64,000 nucleotides of DNA from Sphagnum compactum (lineage: Eukaryota > Bryophyta > Sphagnopsida > Sphagnales). Positions 1-10,548 of the stretch are shown here, piece by piece (the stretch's first letter is position 1; each line of letters begins with the position of its first letter). A model generated the notes under the pieces. It saw only the letters and a program-made list of their open reading frames with translations, was not told the origin of the DNA and did not search any database. The stretch is from positions 186,001 to 250,000 of the forward strand of contig OZ234497.1 of assembly GCA_965153455.1 (NCBI GenBank), given 5' to 3'. A program made the position numbers and the translations under genes.

Positions 1-630
1 GTGTGTGGTTAGATAAATACGACAAATGGGCTCCAAAATCCAGGGTGATCCCACCATATTTGTATGGTAGGTTTCACTCAATGTGTCTTTTGTTTCTCCA
101 AATTTTCACAAATTACTGAGAAAAAAATGGGACTACCAAGGGGTACAAAGGGTTTTTGTTGGTAAAAACGGGCCCAAGTCGCCATATCATCAGGGAAAAA
201 AAACTGAAGCTGCCATATTTAGACATTAAGTTCCAACAAGTGGCCGTTTTATGAGGGGAACCTCATGTTTTTCTAACTCCCTCTTTGACCTCTTGCCAAA
301 TTGGGGCCAAATCCTCTTCTGCATGATTGCCAATCCACCTACTTCACAAATTTGAAAAAATAAATCCTGGTTCCAGTGGGTAGGCAAGACTAAAGGAGAA
401 CACTTAGAAAAATTTCCCGGTCATACCTGGTCCGTTAATAGCCCAATTTGGATTGTGGATGTTTCAATCAAATGGCGAATTCATTTATTTGCATGGTGAC
501 ACTGCCCTTTGTGTTATCTTCCATAGTCCTAATTCAACCTTAGTTTAATCAATTAACCTGAATTTTATTGCTGATAAGGAGGAGCTGCATTTACAGACGG
601 AAAATAATATCACAAGGGGGGGCGGGGTTC
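1..630. other. Gene-free stretch, nothing recognised
   Basis: No open frame here resembles a known protein and no repeat shared with the rest of the window was seen. The sequence is AT-rich and ends at the left edge of a dispersed repeat. Confidence 0.5.
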
Positions 631-912
631 TTTGTTGCATTTTTATTTATTTTCGAATTTTTGGCACTTTGGGACAAACCAAATTGTGAAAAGTTGGAGG
701 TTTTAGAAAATTCAGTGCACTTTTTTTTAGTAAAACCAGTGAAAAATGGACAATTTTCGTCACTCTTGCCACCTGCCAAAGCTGGGAAAAGAAAACACTG
801 ATCACAAGCGGTAAAATCCTAGGTGTTAATATTGTTTAGATGGCTGATCGATTCTAATGTCCATCCATCATTTTAAAGGAAAATATTTCTGAATCCATCT
901 TTATCAAATAAA
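631..912 (+). repeat. Dispersed repeat R2, copy a
   Basis: About 280 bp is closely similar to 9856-10134. Both copies share the run containing tttattttcgaa, then gggacaaaccaaattgtg, a T-run, and a right end reading atttctgaatccatcttt. The short open frames in the two copies look alike only because the DNA is repeated. No terminal repeats or target duplications were found, so the element class is unknown. Confidence 0.75.
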
Positions 913-924
913 AAACTAGAAGCT

Positions 925-1055
925 TGAACTTGTTAATACAACACCTCAAAAACATAAAGTTTAAACTTATTAAGACAACACCTAAAAACATAAAGAGCAT
1001 AACTAGAAACTTGAACTTGTTAAAACAACATTTCAAAAACAGGAAGAACACAACC
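925..1055 (+). repeat. Degenerate tandem repeat, about 3 units
   Basis: Three imperfect units of roughly 35-55 bp each contain a variant of gaacttgttaa-acaacac followed by aaaaacat. It is a short local duplication with no coding content. Confidence 0.5.
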
Positions 1056-1215
1056 TGAAGAAAAGAAAAAAAATTGTCCCAGTTTGTGCCCTTGGGTATG
1101 TTACTGATTTAAGTCTAAGCTAAGGCCATGACAATTCGGAGGTAGAAGCTTTCCTCACTTTGTTGGAAGGGGTTAATTTCAAGTCTTAGGACATGGTTTG
1201 ATATGGTCCTTTTTT

Positions 1216-1650
1216 TCTGGAAGCACAGCACAGCAGCATACCTGACCTGCCAAGCACCCTCAAGTCAAGATTAGTGGCAGAGGGCTGGTAGGGCTTCTTT
1301 CATTTACCGATTAGTGGGTTTGAATACCTGACCTGACAAGCACCCTCAAGTCAAGATTAGTGGCAGAGGGCTGGTGGGGCTTCTTTTATTTACCGATTAC
1401 AGTAGTGGGTTTGAATACCTGACCTGCCAAGCACCCTCAAGTCAAGATTGGTGGCAGAGGGTTGGTGGGGCTTCTTTTATTTACCGATTACAGTAGTGGG
1501 TTTGAATACCTGTCCTGACAAGCACCCTCAAGTCAAGATTCGTGGCAGAGAGCTGGTGGGGCTTCTTTCATTTACTCATTAGTCGGTTTGAACCCAGAAC
1601 CTTTTCATGATCCTTGAGGGTCCCTGGTAGGGAATATCAAAAGGCCCATA
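1216..1650 (-). repeat. SINE-related element with internal tandem expansion
   Basis: Four tandem units start at 1240, 1326, 1417 and 1508 (periods 86, 91 and 91 bp). Each contains gcaccctcaagtcaagatt, then gtggcagag and a gggtttgaa core. The flanking aagcacagcacagcagca at 1220 and the ggtttgaaccc motif near 1590 match the tRNA-derived SINE at 4580-4742. The best reading is a copy of that SINE family, minus orientation, whose middle has expanded in tandem. The A box end is degenerate here. The relationship to the SINE is inferred from motif order, not from an alignment score. Confidence 0.65.
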
Positions 1651-3757
1651 CTGGTACATGACTCCAACCTTCACCCGAATTGTTGAATGTTTCAGTGGCC
1701 AAAGTGTTAAAGAAGATTCTAATCGTAGGTCAAAGTTTTAATGAAAATTCTAACTTAGGCCATATTCGAGAAATATATCCCAACCTTAAGCCAATATGCT
1801 AAAAATATTCCAACCCTCAGCCAATATGTATATGCAAAATTAATTTTGTCTTGGGATAAACTATCTTGGCACGAGGTCTAACATTACGTCAATATACATG
1901 TATTATTATTATTTTAAATATGTATTTGCATCAAATACACAAAAATTCTTGGTCCAATGGCTTGGGGCTATTACAATTTGACCCAAGGTCATTGTCTTAA
2001 GGGTGTAGGACATTTGTCTTAAGGGTGTCGAACATTTCTCCTGGGAGCGCCTGACATTTGGTTTAATGGAACAAGACCTTTTTCCCAGGGTGCGAGACAT
2101 TTGTCTTAAGGGTGCAAGACATTTGTCCTGATGTTGTTCTACCCAACATAGTGACTTTAAGACTATGAGAGAGAACCTGGGATGGTGGGCAGTGACAAAA
2201 GAAGTTTTCTCACCTTCATAATTTGCCCGACATTATTGGGCAAAAAAGTTTTCAAATTGCCCAAATGTTTTGAAGCATGAAGATATTTTCAGAATGCCAA
2301 AACTTTTTGGGGGAGAAATCAAAAATCTCTTCAACATTTATAAGGCGCATGTAATTATTGAGCAGAATAGAAATTCCCAAAATGCCAAAAAATTTCAAGC
2401 ACTGGGATTTTTCTAGACTGCCCAATTTTTTGGGCAGAAATGAGAAAAAATCAACATTTATAACTTTCCCAATCAGGCTAAAATTTCCAAAATTGCCCGA
2501 ATTTTTTTAAAACTCTAAAATAATAAAAAGATTTTAACCTTAGGTCAAATTTCAACCAAAGATCTAATTTTTAAAAATATTTTAACCATAAGCAAAAATT
2601 TAAAAGAAGATTCTGAGTCTACTCCAAATTGCTAAAAGCTTTTAACCTTAGGTGCACCTCATTATGTTTTGAGATGTACAATATTTGGTCTTCCAGGCAC
2701 TTTTTCATTATATTTGTATGATGAGATGAATACATTTAAAAATACATCTAAGGTTGAACCATGAGCCAAACAAAACTATCCTAAGGTCCATTTTGGGTAT
2801 CACGAGACATGAAACATCAGAATTTGGGCACCAGAATTCGTGAATTACTTTGAGAAAATTCCAAGGTTATATTCAGGAATATATCCCTCCTTGAAAATCC
2901 AGAGGTACTCATTTATAAGTGTAACAAGATCGTTTCCACTCTTAACCCTTAATTGACGTGTGACCAAACCAGTGCCAAGTGACAGGACGGAGTTGCAACC
3001 CTATAACCTCCCAATAGCTTGAATTTTGCCACATTTTTTAAAAATCCAATAGGATAGAGTTGTAGGGAACTTCAACCTTTTGGTGGTTGTAAAAATGTGT
3101 AATTTGGATGAGAAATGAAAAATCCTTATCGCTGAAAATGCAATTTTGTGAGATATGGGCAATTTTCAAATTTTGATGTTTTTGGGGTATTTTGGTTCAG
3201 CTACGGTTAGTATTTGATTTAGCTACCATAGTTTAATGATCCTAAAACTTTTATAGTAGATGGAAGGTGGGCATATGAGGTTAGTGGAAAATGAAATTTA
3301 ACATTTGAACTTGAGATGATGAGATAGAAATGAGTGGTCAAAGTTGCACATACAATGGTCATATTTACACACAAGAAAAAAGAAAAAGCAAGCTATTTAT
3401 TTTTACTCTTCTAGAGCATATTGTTGAGGCCCAGTGTCTCCAAGAACCCTGCCAACTCCACTTTCAAAACTGGCAAAACTGGACTTTTCATAGTATGGGC
3501 AGATAACAAAACTTGAGGTGTTTGAAGGTTCTTCTCCATTTTCAAGCTCAATTTTTTTAATAAATAAGCTTGAGAGACAGATGGCACATCAGAGGAGCAA
3601 GAGAGAATAAGGAAGGTGTCCCTATAACATGCCGGTGTCAGTTTTTGACCTGAGTTAGTAAGAGTACTAGGGAGGAGGTGAACCATTCTGCTCCGTACTT
3701 ACCTGTCAGGGTTAAGGAGTAAGTGTAAAAGCTCTCCCGTTCTAGAGCTCTACAACT
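1651..3757. other. Gene-free AT-rich stretch with short diverged repeats
   Basis: No gene is supported. Between about 1660 and 2660 phrases such as aaccttaggtca and attctaa recur, and between 1980 and 2140 acatttgtcttaagggtg recurs several times. These look like old diverged tandem repeats. The remaining sequence shows nothing recognisable. Confidence 0.45.
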
Positions 3758-4062
3758 ACCTATGGTTAGGTTCATGACAACCTTTCTTCTCCCATGCTTT
3801 GACATGAAAAAGTCCATGGGTGGAAGATGCTTCCCAAAGTGCAGGGTTGGACCCGACTATTGCCTTGTGGTAGGCCCCCTATTTGAGAAATCCTCTTCCC
3901 CCCCAAACCCCCACCTATGTTTAGGTTCACAATAACCTTTCTTCTCTCATGCTTGGAGATGAATAAAAGCCCATGGGTGTAAGATGCTCCCAAAGTGCAG
4001 GGCTGGACTCAACTATTGCCTTGTGGTAGGCCCCTTATTTTAGAATCCATCCCCCAGCCCCC
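3758..4062 (+). repeat. Two-copy tandem duplication, period about 155 bp
   Basis: Copy 1 starts at 3758 and copy 2 at 3913. Both run through acctatg-ttaggttca, cctttcttct, catgggtg-aagatgc, aaagtgcaggg-tgga and cttgtggtaggcccc. The copies differ by scattered substitutions and small indels, so the duplication is not recent. There is no coding potential. Confidence 0.75.
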
Positions 4063-4579
4063 AACCCTAGGGCTGTGTCCTACACAAACTCAGTAAGCTC
4101 CCATTTTCACAAAAGCACCTTCTTCCCCCCTTGAGGCCGCCCCCCATCCAGTTACCCCACACTCCATCCAACAACCGATTAAAAAAAAAAGGTTGATATT
4201 TCCATTTTTAGTGTCTCCTACATCAGAGTGACACATGGCATCTTACACACAAGGTGTCACCTCTCATGCCTAAGTTGTGCTGCATTTCAAATGTCTCCCT
4301 ATTGTTAATGAATGCAACTTCAGCTGCTTCCTTTGTGCTGGCTTAAGGCCCGTGGGTCGGTGGGTGGACGCTTGGGAGTTTTCCAAACTGTAAGAAAGGC
4401 CCACAGAAAGGAATGTGGGGCCCAAGTGTACCAGAGTGAGGACTCTTGTGCAAGCTCAAGGTGTTTTTTTTTAAAAAATTGTGATGTAAGTGCCAGGTGG
4501 ATCGGCCATCATCCAAAAGAGAACTAAGTTAGCCAAATTTGGCTACAGGTCATAGAGGAAGGTAGAATTTTCTTTTTAA

Positions 4580-4742
4580 ATTATTATTATTATTATTATG
4601 AAGCACAGCAGCAGACCCATGGCCCCCCAAGTAAAGCTCAGTGGCAGAGGGCCAGCAAGAGCTGCACACCAATGGGTTTGAACCCCAAACCTTTTGAGGT
4701 CCTAGGTCACAGACAAGGGTTATGCCACTGAGCTATCACCCC
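4580..4742 (-). mobile_element. tRNA-derived SINE
   Basis: On the minus strand the element begins with a tRNA-like head. There is an A-box-like TAGCTCAGTGG at 4735-4725 and a B-box-like GGTTCAAACCC at 4684-4674, with about 40 bases between them, as in tRNA genes. Downstream is a non-tRNA body, and the end is a run of ATA units (plus-strand att repeats at 4582-4600), as expected for a SINE tail. It is not a working tRNA gene because no acceptor stem can be paired. A relative lies at 1216-1650. Confidence 0.7.
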
Positions 4743-4756
4743 TGGGGAAAGAAGAA

Positions 4757-5157
4757 TGTTATATATAAAGTCACTTGTTGCGTGCGTCTGTCTGTCGAGG
4801 TCCTGAAACCCAGTGTCCGTTTATCGAGGTCCTGAAACTCAGGTCCTGAGAGCCAAATGCAGCAACACTCGCGTTTATTGCACTTCGCTATGTAAAAACA
4901 CGGCGGCAGCAACAGAAGAGGAGAGTCGCGAAGAACAGTAGGCAGTAGTAAGAAACGAGCACGGTAACCCTAACCCTAACCCTAAAAGGGTCTCTGAAAC
5001 TGGTGAGAACTCCATCTAATTAGGAGTTCTGGATGGAAATATTATGTATTTATATAATTCTATCCACTGAGGGGTTCTGAATGGATGATTATGTGATTTG
5101 GACTCCCAGTTTTTTCCCAGTGCCGTGTCGTGCCTTGCAGGCACGGGTTACCACTAG
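4757..5157 (+). mobile_element. Short non-autonomous Helitron
   Basis: The 3' end is classic: a hairpin (CGTGCCT-tgc-AGGCACG) followed about ten bases later by CTAG, with a T immediately after at 5158. The 5' end aligns with those of the two other Helitrons in the window (a TATATA stretch, then CACTTG and GTCTGTCTG), but it starts with TG rather than TC. The length is 401 bp. Inside, at 4965-4986, are three tandem telomere-like ccctaa units. It lies just beyond the SINE. The 3' end is secure; the 5' end is inferred by comparison. Confidence 0.75.
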
Positions 5158-8100
5158 TTGTTTTGGATATTCTAGTCACATGCTAGAAGCTATGGTCTAA
5201 AATTGGCAATTTCAACTATATTTTTAACCTTGAAATATGACACCATCCCCCCCCCAAAGTCTTTATTGGATTTGTAACCGGCTTTTTTTTTATTGCCAAG
5301 TGGTGGAGGTTCCCCCCCTCCCAGAAAAAAACTCTTCCCTTAACCCCCTGGCATTTGTTTTTCCTTTTGTGGTGAATTTCCTCTCTTTTGTGAAATTTTT
5401 TGAGAAAAACTTAGGAAAACATGTTTTCTTTGTGTAAACGTGTTTATAGAGTGTAAAATAGTCACTTTTGCAAAAATAAAAGAGAAACGGTTCAGGGTAG
5501 GGCCTTACCTTATAACTTAGCACAATGAAATAATAATAGATTAAAACATGGTGAGTAAATCAGACGGTGTAGCTTCCTACCTTCCTTTCCCAAAAGTCCA
5601 TGTTTTCTTTTCTTCATTGTATTTAACTTACGTGTATGCACTGTGCATCATGATATGTAACATAAAATTATGGTTAATGCATATGAAATATACACTACCA
5701 TTTGATTGGAACCAACAGAATGTCAAATGTCATCTTATTATTGCAAGTGTCCACTAGAAGACTTCAATTTTCCATCCACAAGTAATTAAAATTTAAATAA
5801 AATAGTACAATTATTTTGGAATGTATACCCATGTTTGTTCAGCTTGCATCTAATTATAATGCCCTCCCTGTAAGTCATTTTATCTTTTACCCAATGCAAT
5901 TTTACCATCTACCAAAATGTGGGTTTTATGACTTGGCTACTATCTAATTATGTTCACTCTTCACCAATTTTATTTGCAAACCAAAATGGTGAACAATAAA
6001 ATTTCATAATGGAAATTTAAATTCCTAGTGGAAACAGAATCCAACCATCTAATTTCATCAATACTAGTACATGTTGATGGACATTAGGTTGCACTTAATT
6101 GCTATGTTTTGTTTTGTTTTGCATGAATTTTATTTATGAACTCATCACATTTCAACATGGAAATTGTGACATCATAAAGCAAACATAGACAAAACAATGC
6201 ACATTGGGGGATAAATGACAAAAACCAATACAAAACATGTTTCCCATTATGATGTAAATTAAGAGAATATCCAAAAATGACACAAAGTTAACAAAGATAA
6301 GATAATCGGTGCCTTCAAAAACAATATAATCTGAAAAAACAATAATGTATGTGTAGTAGATACCTATCTCCATACCAACTTACCCAGCCTTTGGAAATCT
6401 TTCCAGCTGTTGTTTCTTTCAATTGTCACTAATGAGCCCCTTTGTTGTTGGTCAAAGTATCTTCAATCTTTTGTAAGGTCACCCATCCCAATACTATTGT
6501 AGCTGAAGTGGGTGTAATGCCAAACTTCTTGTAATTTTTTTAATTTAAAATTCTTTTTTCAAAGGGAAAAATCGTTCTAAATTCAATAACTTTTGCATTA
6601 TTGGTTCAAAGATTGTGAAATGACAACGTGCAAATTACATTGCTGAGGGCTTTTTAGCAATACCAAAGGTAAAACAAAAGGCCCCACAATTTGGGAGGGT
6701 TAGAGTGTGATCAAATCCAAACAAAGAAACACTTATGTTAGTATATGTAGATGTGTCTTTTGAAAGCTCAAGTGATTCAAGCAAAAGAACTCTTCACTTT
6801 TTAGATGAACAAAAATAGTCTAAACAAATATCATAAAAACCATCAGGCTATTATGGGATGGGACAGTACAAATTTGGAAGAAGGCATAAAAATAACAAGG
6901 GACAAGAGTGCAGAATAAAAGGAAAATTGCTAGAGAAAGAAAGTTGGAGAAGTGGAAGGTGGGAATGACAAACATGAATGAAGCCAAACATTAAACAAAT
7001 GTTCCAATCAAGTATGTAACAAATGGATGAAATTGATGATATGCAGTAGTCGATAGATGGAGAAAGTTTGAAAACATCACCAAAACTAGTCTTTTAGATT
7101 ACATTTGTGATACAGATAGGTTTTATTTTGCACAGATGAAACTTATCAGATGCCAGCCATGTATGTATATATGAATACAATTTGATGGATGAGATTTATA
7201 TATAGAAAAATGCAAATTTTATGGATGAAATAAATCGCATGGATGAACTTCAACAAAAGCTTGATAGCAAATTTTCTTTGAGTCGTTTCTTGAAAGTTGT
7301 ACCTACCTCCCTCCTTAATCGGTAGGCCTATGTGTCTCTATGTGCCTCACATTTACATACCTACCTAGATGGCTATGAAAAATTGACAATTGTTTTACAA
7401 TCATAAAAGGGGGGGTAGTAGTCTAGGCAAATTTGGGTTATGATCAAAACTGGCAATAGAAGTTTTGTGTAACCAATCAAATGAGGTAGCATGCACTCAA
7501 GAGGTCCTAGGAAGAGAAGAGAGGGAAAGAACAACCACATTATATATATATATATATATCTATATAAATATAAAGTTACATTGAAACTTTCATTGCAATT
7601 TGGAGTAGGAGGTTCAAATATTGATATAAGATGTGTTTTTGTGATGGAAGAGTTCTCAAATTCATCATCTATTTTCACCTTATGTGCTTTGGGGGTGGGG
7701 AGAGAGGGAAGGAGGAGCATTATTTCATATACATTTGCAATTTGTTTGCAAATTGCACTTTTAAAATTTTGTTGCTTTTAAATCAAGTAATGCAACGGCA
7801 ATTTGATTCGAACAATCCTCTAAAGCTCATGTTTACTATGTAATTTGCAAAGGGTATTCAATGCAATCATTTGTAGACAAAGGATTTGCATGTGCAAGTA
7901 CTTTGAAGATAGATAAGAACCACTTTTCACAAGTGTATTTGAGAAGGACCACCTCTACTAGATTGGTAAATACCATATGTATATGAAGTTTGTACATGAC
8001 TTTCTCTTTGTACACTTCAGTAACAAGGGGTGTGTCACACTGTGACCTTGCCCATTTACATTTAAAAGTATCTTAAGGCAAAAGATGAATTATGGAAACT

Positions 8101-8180
8101 CAAATATTTCACCATGCAAAAGAATAATTTCCAAAAATCCTCTAAAAGAAACCAAAATCCTTCAAGATATTATAACTCTA
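5158..8180. other. Gene-free AT-rich stretch
   Basis: No coding region is supported. There is an AT dinucleotide tract at about 7541-7560 and several long homopolymers. Open frames here are short and low in complexity and match nothing I recognise. Confidence 0.5.
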
Positions 8181-8938
8181 CTAGTGGGTACCCGTGACCT
8201 TCGGACACTGTGAAGTCCCCCAAAAGTGAGTGGGGGGAGGGGGGGGGGGGGGGAGCAAAAAAAGACAAAATTATCAAATATATTTGGTTGGTTTTGAGTG
8301 TGTAGTCAAAGATATAGAAGCATGATTACAGTTGTTTACTTCATATCCGACTTTATAGCCAGTTTTGGCACAATCTTCTTGAGGAAGGTCGCCACATTTT
8401 TCTATGGAAGATCCCCACTGTGGCTACAAACAAAAAATCTTAGAAAAATAAAATAAAAAACAACACTGCTAGGACGACCTGGGGTCGGTCCCTCCTGGCA
8501 ACTACCTCCTTACCATGAGATAAATTGTCACATGATTGTCTACTCCATTCCATGGATGCATGACGGGACCCCCACCCCCAATAGAAAAAAGAAAAATTTT
8601 CTCCCTTTTCCCCTCTCCCCAAAACCCAAAAAAGGAAAAAAATGGCTGCACTGATTGCATATCGAGCCGTCCTCAGTGCCTGCCTGAAATGTTTATTATG
8701 GGCCAATACCCCTTCATAACAGGATGGATACCTATTGTGCTATAAATAAGGCAGAATGGGCAATTCCCTGAAACAATGGAGTTTTGCAATTTAAGAAGGG
8801 CCCGCGCCCTCCCCCCCCTCTTTGCCTTGGATGGATGGAGGGACGGATGGATGACGGGATGGACGATGGGACGGATGGATGGAAAGGAGGACCGACGACG
8901 ACCGAAGAGACAGACACCTAAAATATTATATAAGTAGA
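8181..8938 (-). mobile_element. Non-autonomous Helitron
   Basis: Read on the minus strand, the element starts TCTACTTATATAA after a host A (5' end at 8938). It ends with an imperfect hairpin (GTGTCC-gaa-GGTCAC), then GGGTACCCA and CTAG at 8181, with a host T next. Start with TC, a 3' hairpin, CTAG at the end and insertion between A and T are the accepted Helitron hallmarks. The 758-bp body has GGAT/GGAC short repeats at 8826-8890, a long G-run near 8238, and no Rep or helicase coding sequence, so it cannot move by itself. Confidence 0.85.
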
Positions 8939-9447
8939 TAACTAATCTCAAGTTTCAACACAAGCCAAAAATATCATCTTTAGAAACTCATATAAAAATA
9001 GACCTATTATTACCTAGGGGCCAAAATCCCTTAAGCTACTATACTCTGTAATGAATCTACACACAATGTCCTTGCCAACTAAGGCAAACCCAACAAAGCA
9101 TTGAGGTTGATGTGGATCCTGGGCCTCATTGTTTTCAATATTTGTCTATCGGAGTGAAAATATGTTCTTGATTGAACTTTTTTGTGATGGGCGTATCAAA
9201 AAAGCCCATCGTGCAAGGAAAATAAGAAATTGTGGCAACCGACAAGTAATTCAAAAAATCATTAAAAATGTAATGTATGATTTCAATTTTTTTGAAATGG
9301 CACCAATCATATTTCTCCAATGATAAATTTTCACAATGGTCAGATTACTTTTGGGATGTTTGAAAGTGAAGTACATTAAATGCTTGTGACCATGTGGCGC
9401 TCTGAAATTTCAGATTGCGTTTTGAGGCCTCAGGCCTACCTCCACTA
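8939..9447. other. Gene-free stretch, nothing recognised
   Basis: This AT-rich spacer lies between the Helitron and the R1-R2-R1 repeat block. No repeat or coding signal was seen. Confidence 0.45.
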
Positions 9448-9855
9448 AAAAGATTTCTGCAACCCATTAAAAGGCACTGACAAATATTCGAGAAATAAAA
9501 GTTTGCCAACTTGAAACTTTGTCAGCAAGGACGACTAAAGGTAACCCACTTCCCACTGTCAGCATGCAAATAAATAAGCCCCTTGATTTGAGACAAATGC
9601 ATCGTCATATCTAACTCACGAGTGTCAGCTCTGATTTCTGCTGTACTTGATGACAGACTAACTCACTAGTGTAAGCGCTGATCTCTGCCGTACTTGAAGA
9701 CAGACTATCATGAAGGCCAAACGTGTCATAGGAAGATGCATTATTTTTCTACTCAACATGGCAAACACCCACCAGGCTTTGTTCTTGCAACTTGTTACAG
9801 AGAGATTCAGACCCATTCACCCGTCCCTGTTCCTGACGAATGCAGATGCTACCTT
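9448..9855 (+). repeat. Dispersed repeat R1, copy a
   Basis: About 410 bp from gatttctgcaacccatt to gatgctacc is repeated at 10135-10548 with few differences. Inside each copy is a 47-bp tandem pair (first units at 9612 and 9659) containing taactcac-agtgt, ctgat-tctgc and acttga-gacagac. It is followed directly by repeat R2 copy b. Confidence 0.8.
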
Positions 9856-10134
9856 CGTTGCATTTTTATTTATTTTCGAATTTCCGGCACTTTGGGACAA
9901 ACCAAATTGTGAAAAGTTGGAGGTTTTTGAAATTTCAGTGCACTTTTTTTTACTAAATACAGTGAAAAATGGACAATTTTCGTCACTCTTGCCATCTGCC
10001 AAAGCTGGGAAAAGAAAACACTCATCACAAGAGGTAACATCCTATGTGTTAATATTGTCTAGATGGCTGATCTATCTAATTTCCATCCATCATATTAGAG
10101 GCAAATATTTCTGAATCCATCTTTAACAAATTAA
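9856..10134 (+). repeat. Dispersed repeat R2, copy b
   Basis: This segment closely matches 631-912 and sits exactly between the two R1 copies, giving an R1-R2-R1 arrangement. The junction with R1 copy b is an A-run. Confidence 0.75.
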
Positions 10135-10548
10135 AAAAAAGATTTCTGCAACCCATTAAAAGGCACTGACAAATATTCGAGAAATAAAAGTTTGCCAACT
10201 TGAAACTTTGTCAGCAAGGACTGCGAAGGGTAACCCACATGCCACTGTCAGCATGCAAATAAATAAGCCCCTTGAATTGAGACAGACGCAAAGTCATATT
10301 TAACTTACTAGTGTAAGGTCTGACCTCTGAGGTACTTGAGGACAGACTAACTCACTAGTGTAAGCTCTGATCTCTGCCATACTTGAAGACAGACTATCAT
10401 GAAGGCAAAACGTGTCATAGGAAGATGCATTATTTTTATAGTCAACACGCCAACAGCCACCAGGCTTTCTTCGTGCAACTTGTTACAGAGAGATTCAGAT
10501 CCATTCACCAGTCGCTGTTCCTGAGGAATGCACATGCTACCGCTCATG
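10135..10548 (+). repeat. Dispersed repeat R1, copy b
   Basis: This is the direct repeat of 9448-9855. Homology ends near gctacc, after which the flanking sequence differs (R2 follows copy a, unique sequence follows copy b). The two copies could be old long terminal repeats or a local duplication. No primer-binding site or polypurine tract was identified. Confidence 0.75.

Noticed and set aside
1240-1600. CRISPR-like array
   Set aside because: The 86-91 bp units repeat over their full length with no unique spacers, the genome is eukaryotic, and the units match a SINE body.
4665-4742. A tRNA gene on the minus strand
   Set aside because: A- and B-box-like motifs are present, but no acceptor stem pairs, the anticodon arm is not convincing, and an ATA-repeat tail follows, so a SINE is the better reading.
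9694-10114. 134-residue frame also partly seen at 568-801
   Set aside because: The similarity comes from the dispersed repeat R2; the peptide is low-complexity and the frame crosses the R1/R2 junction.
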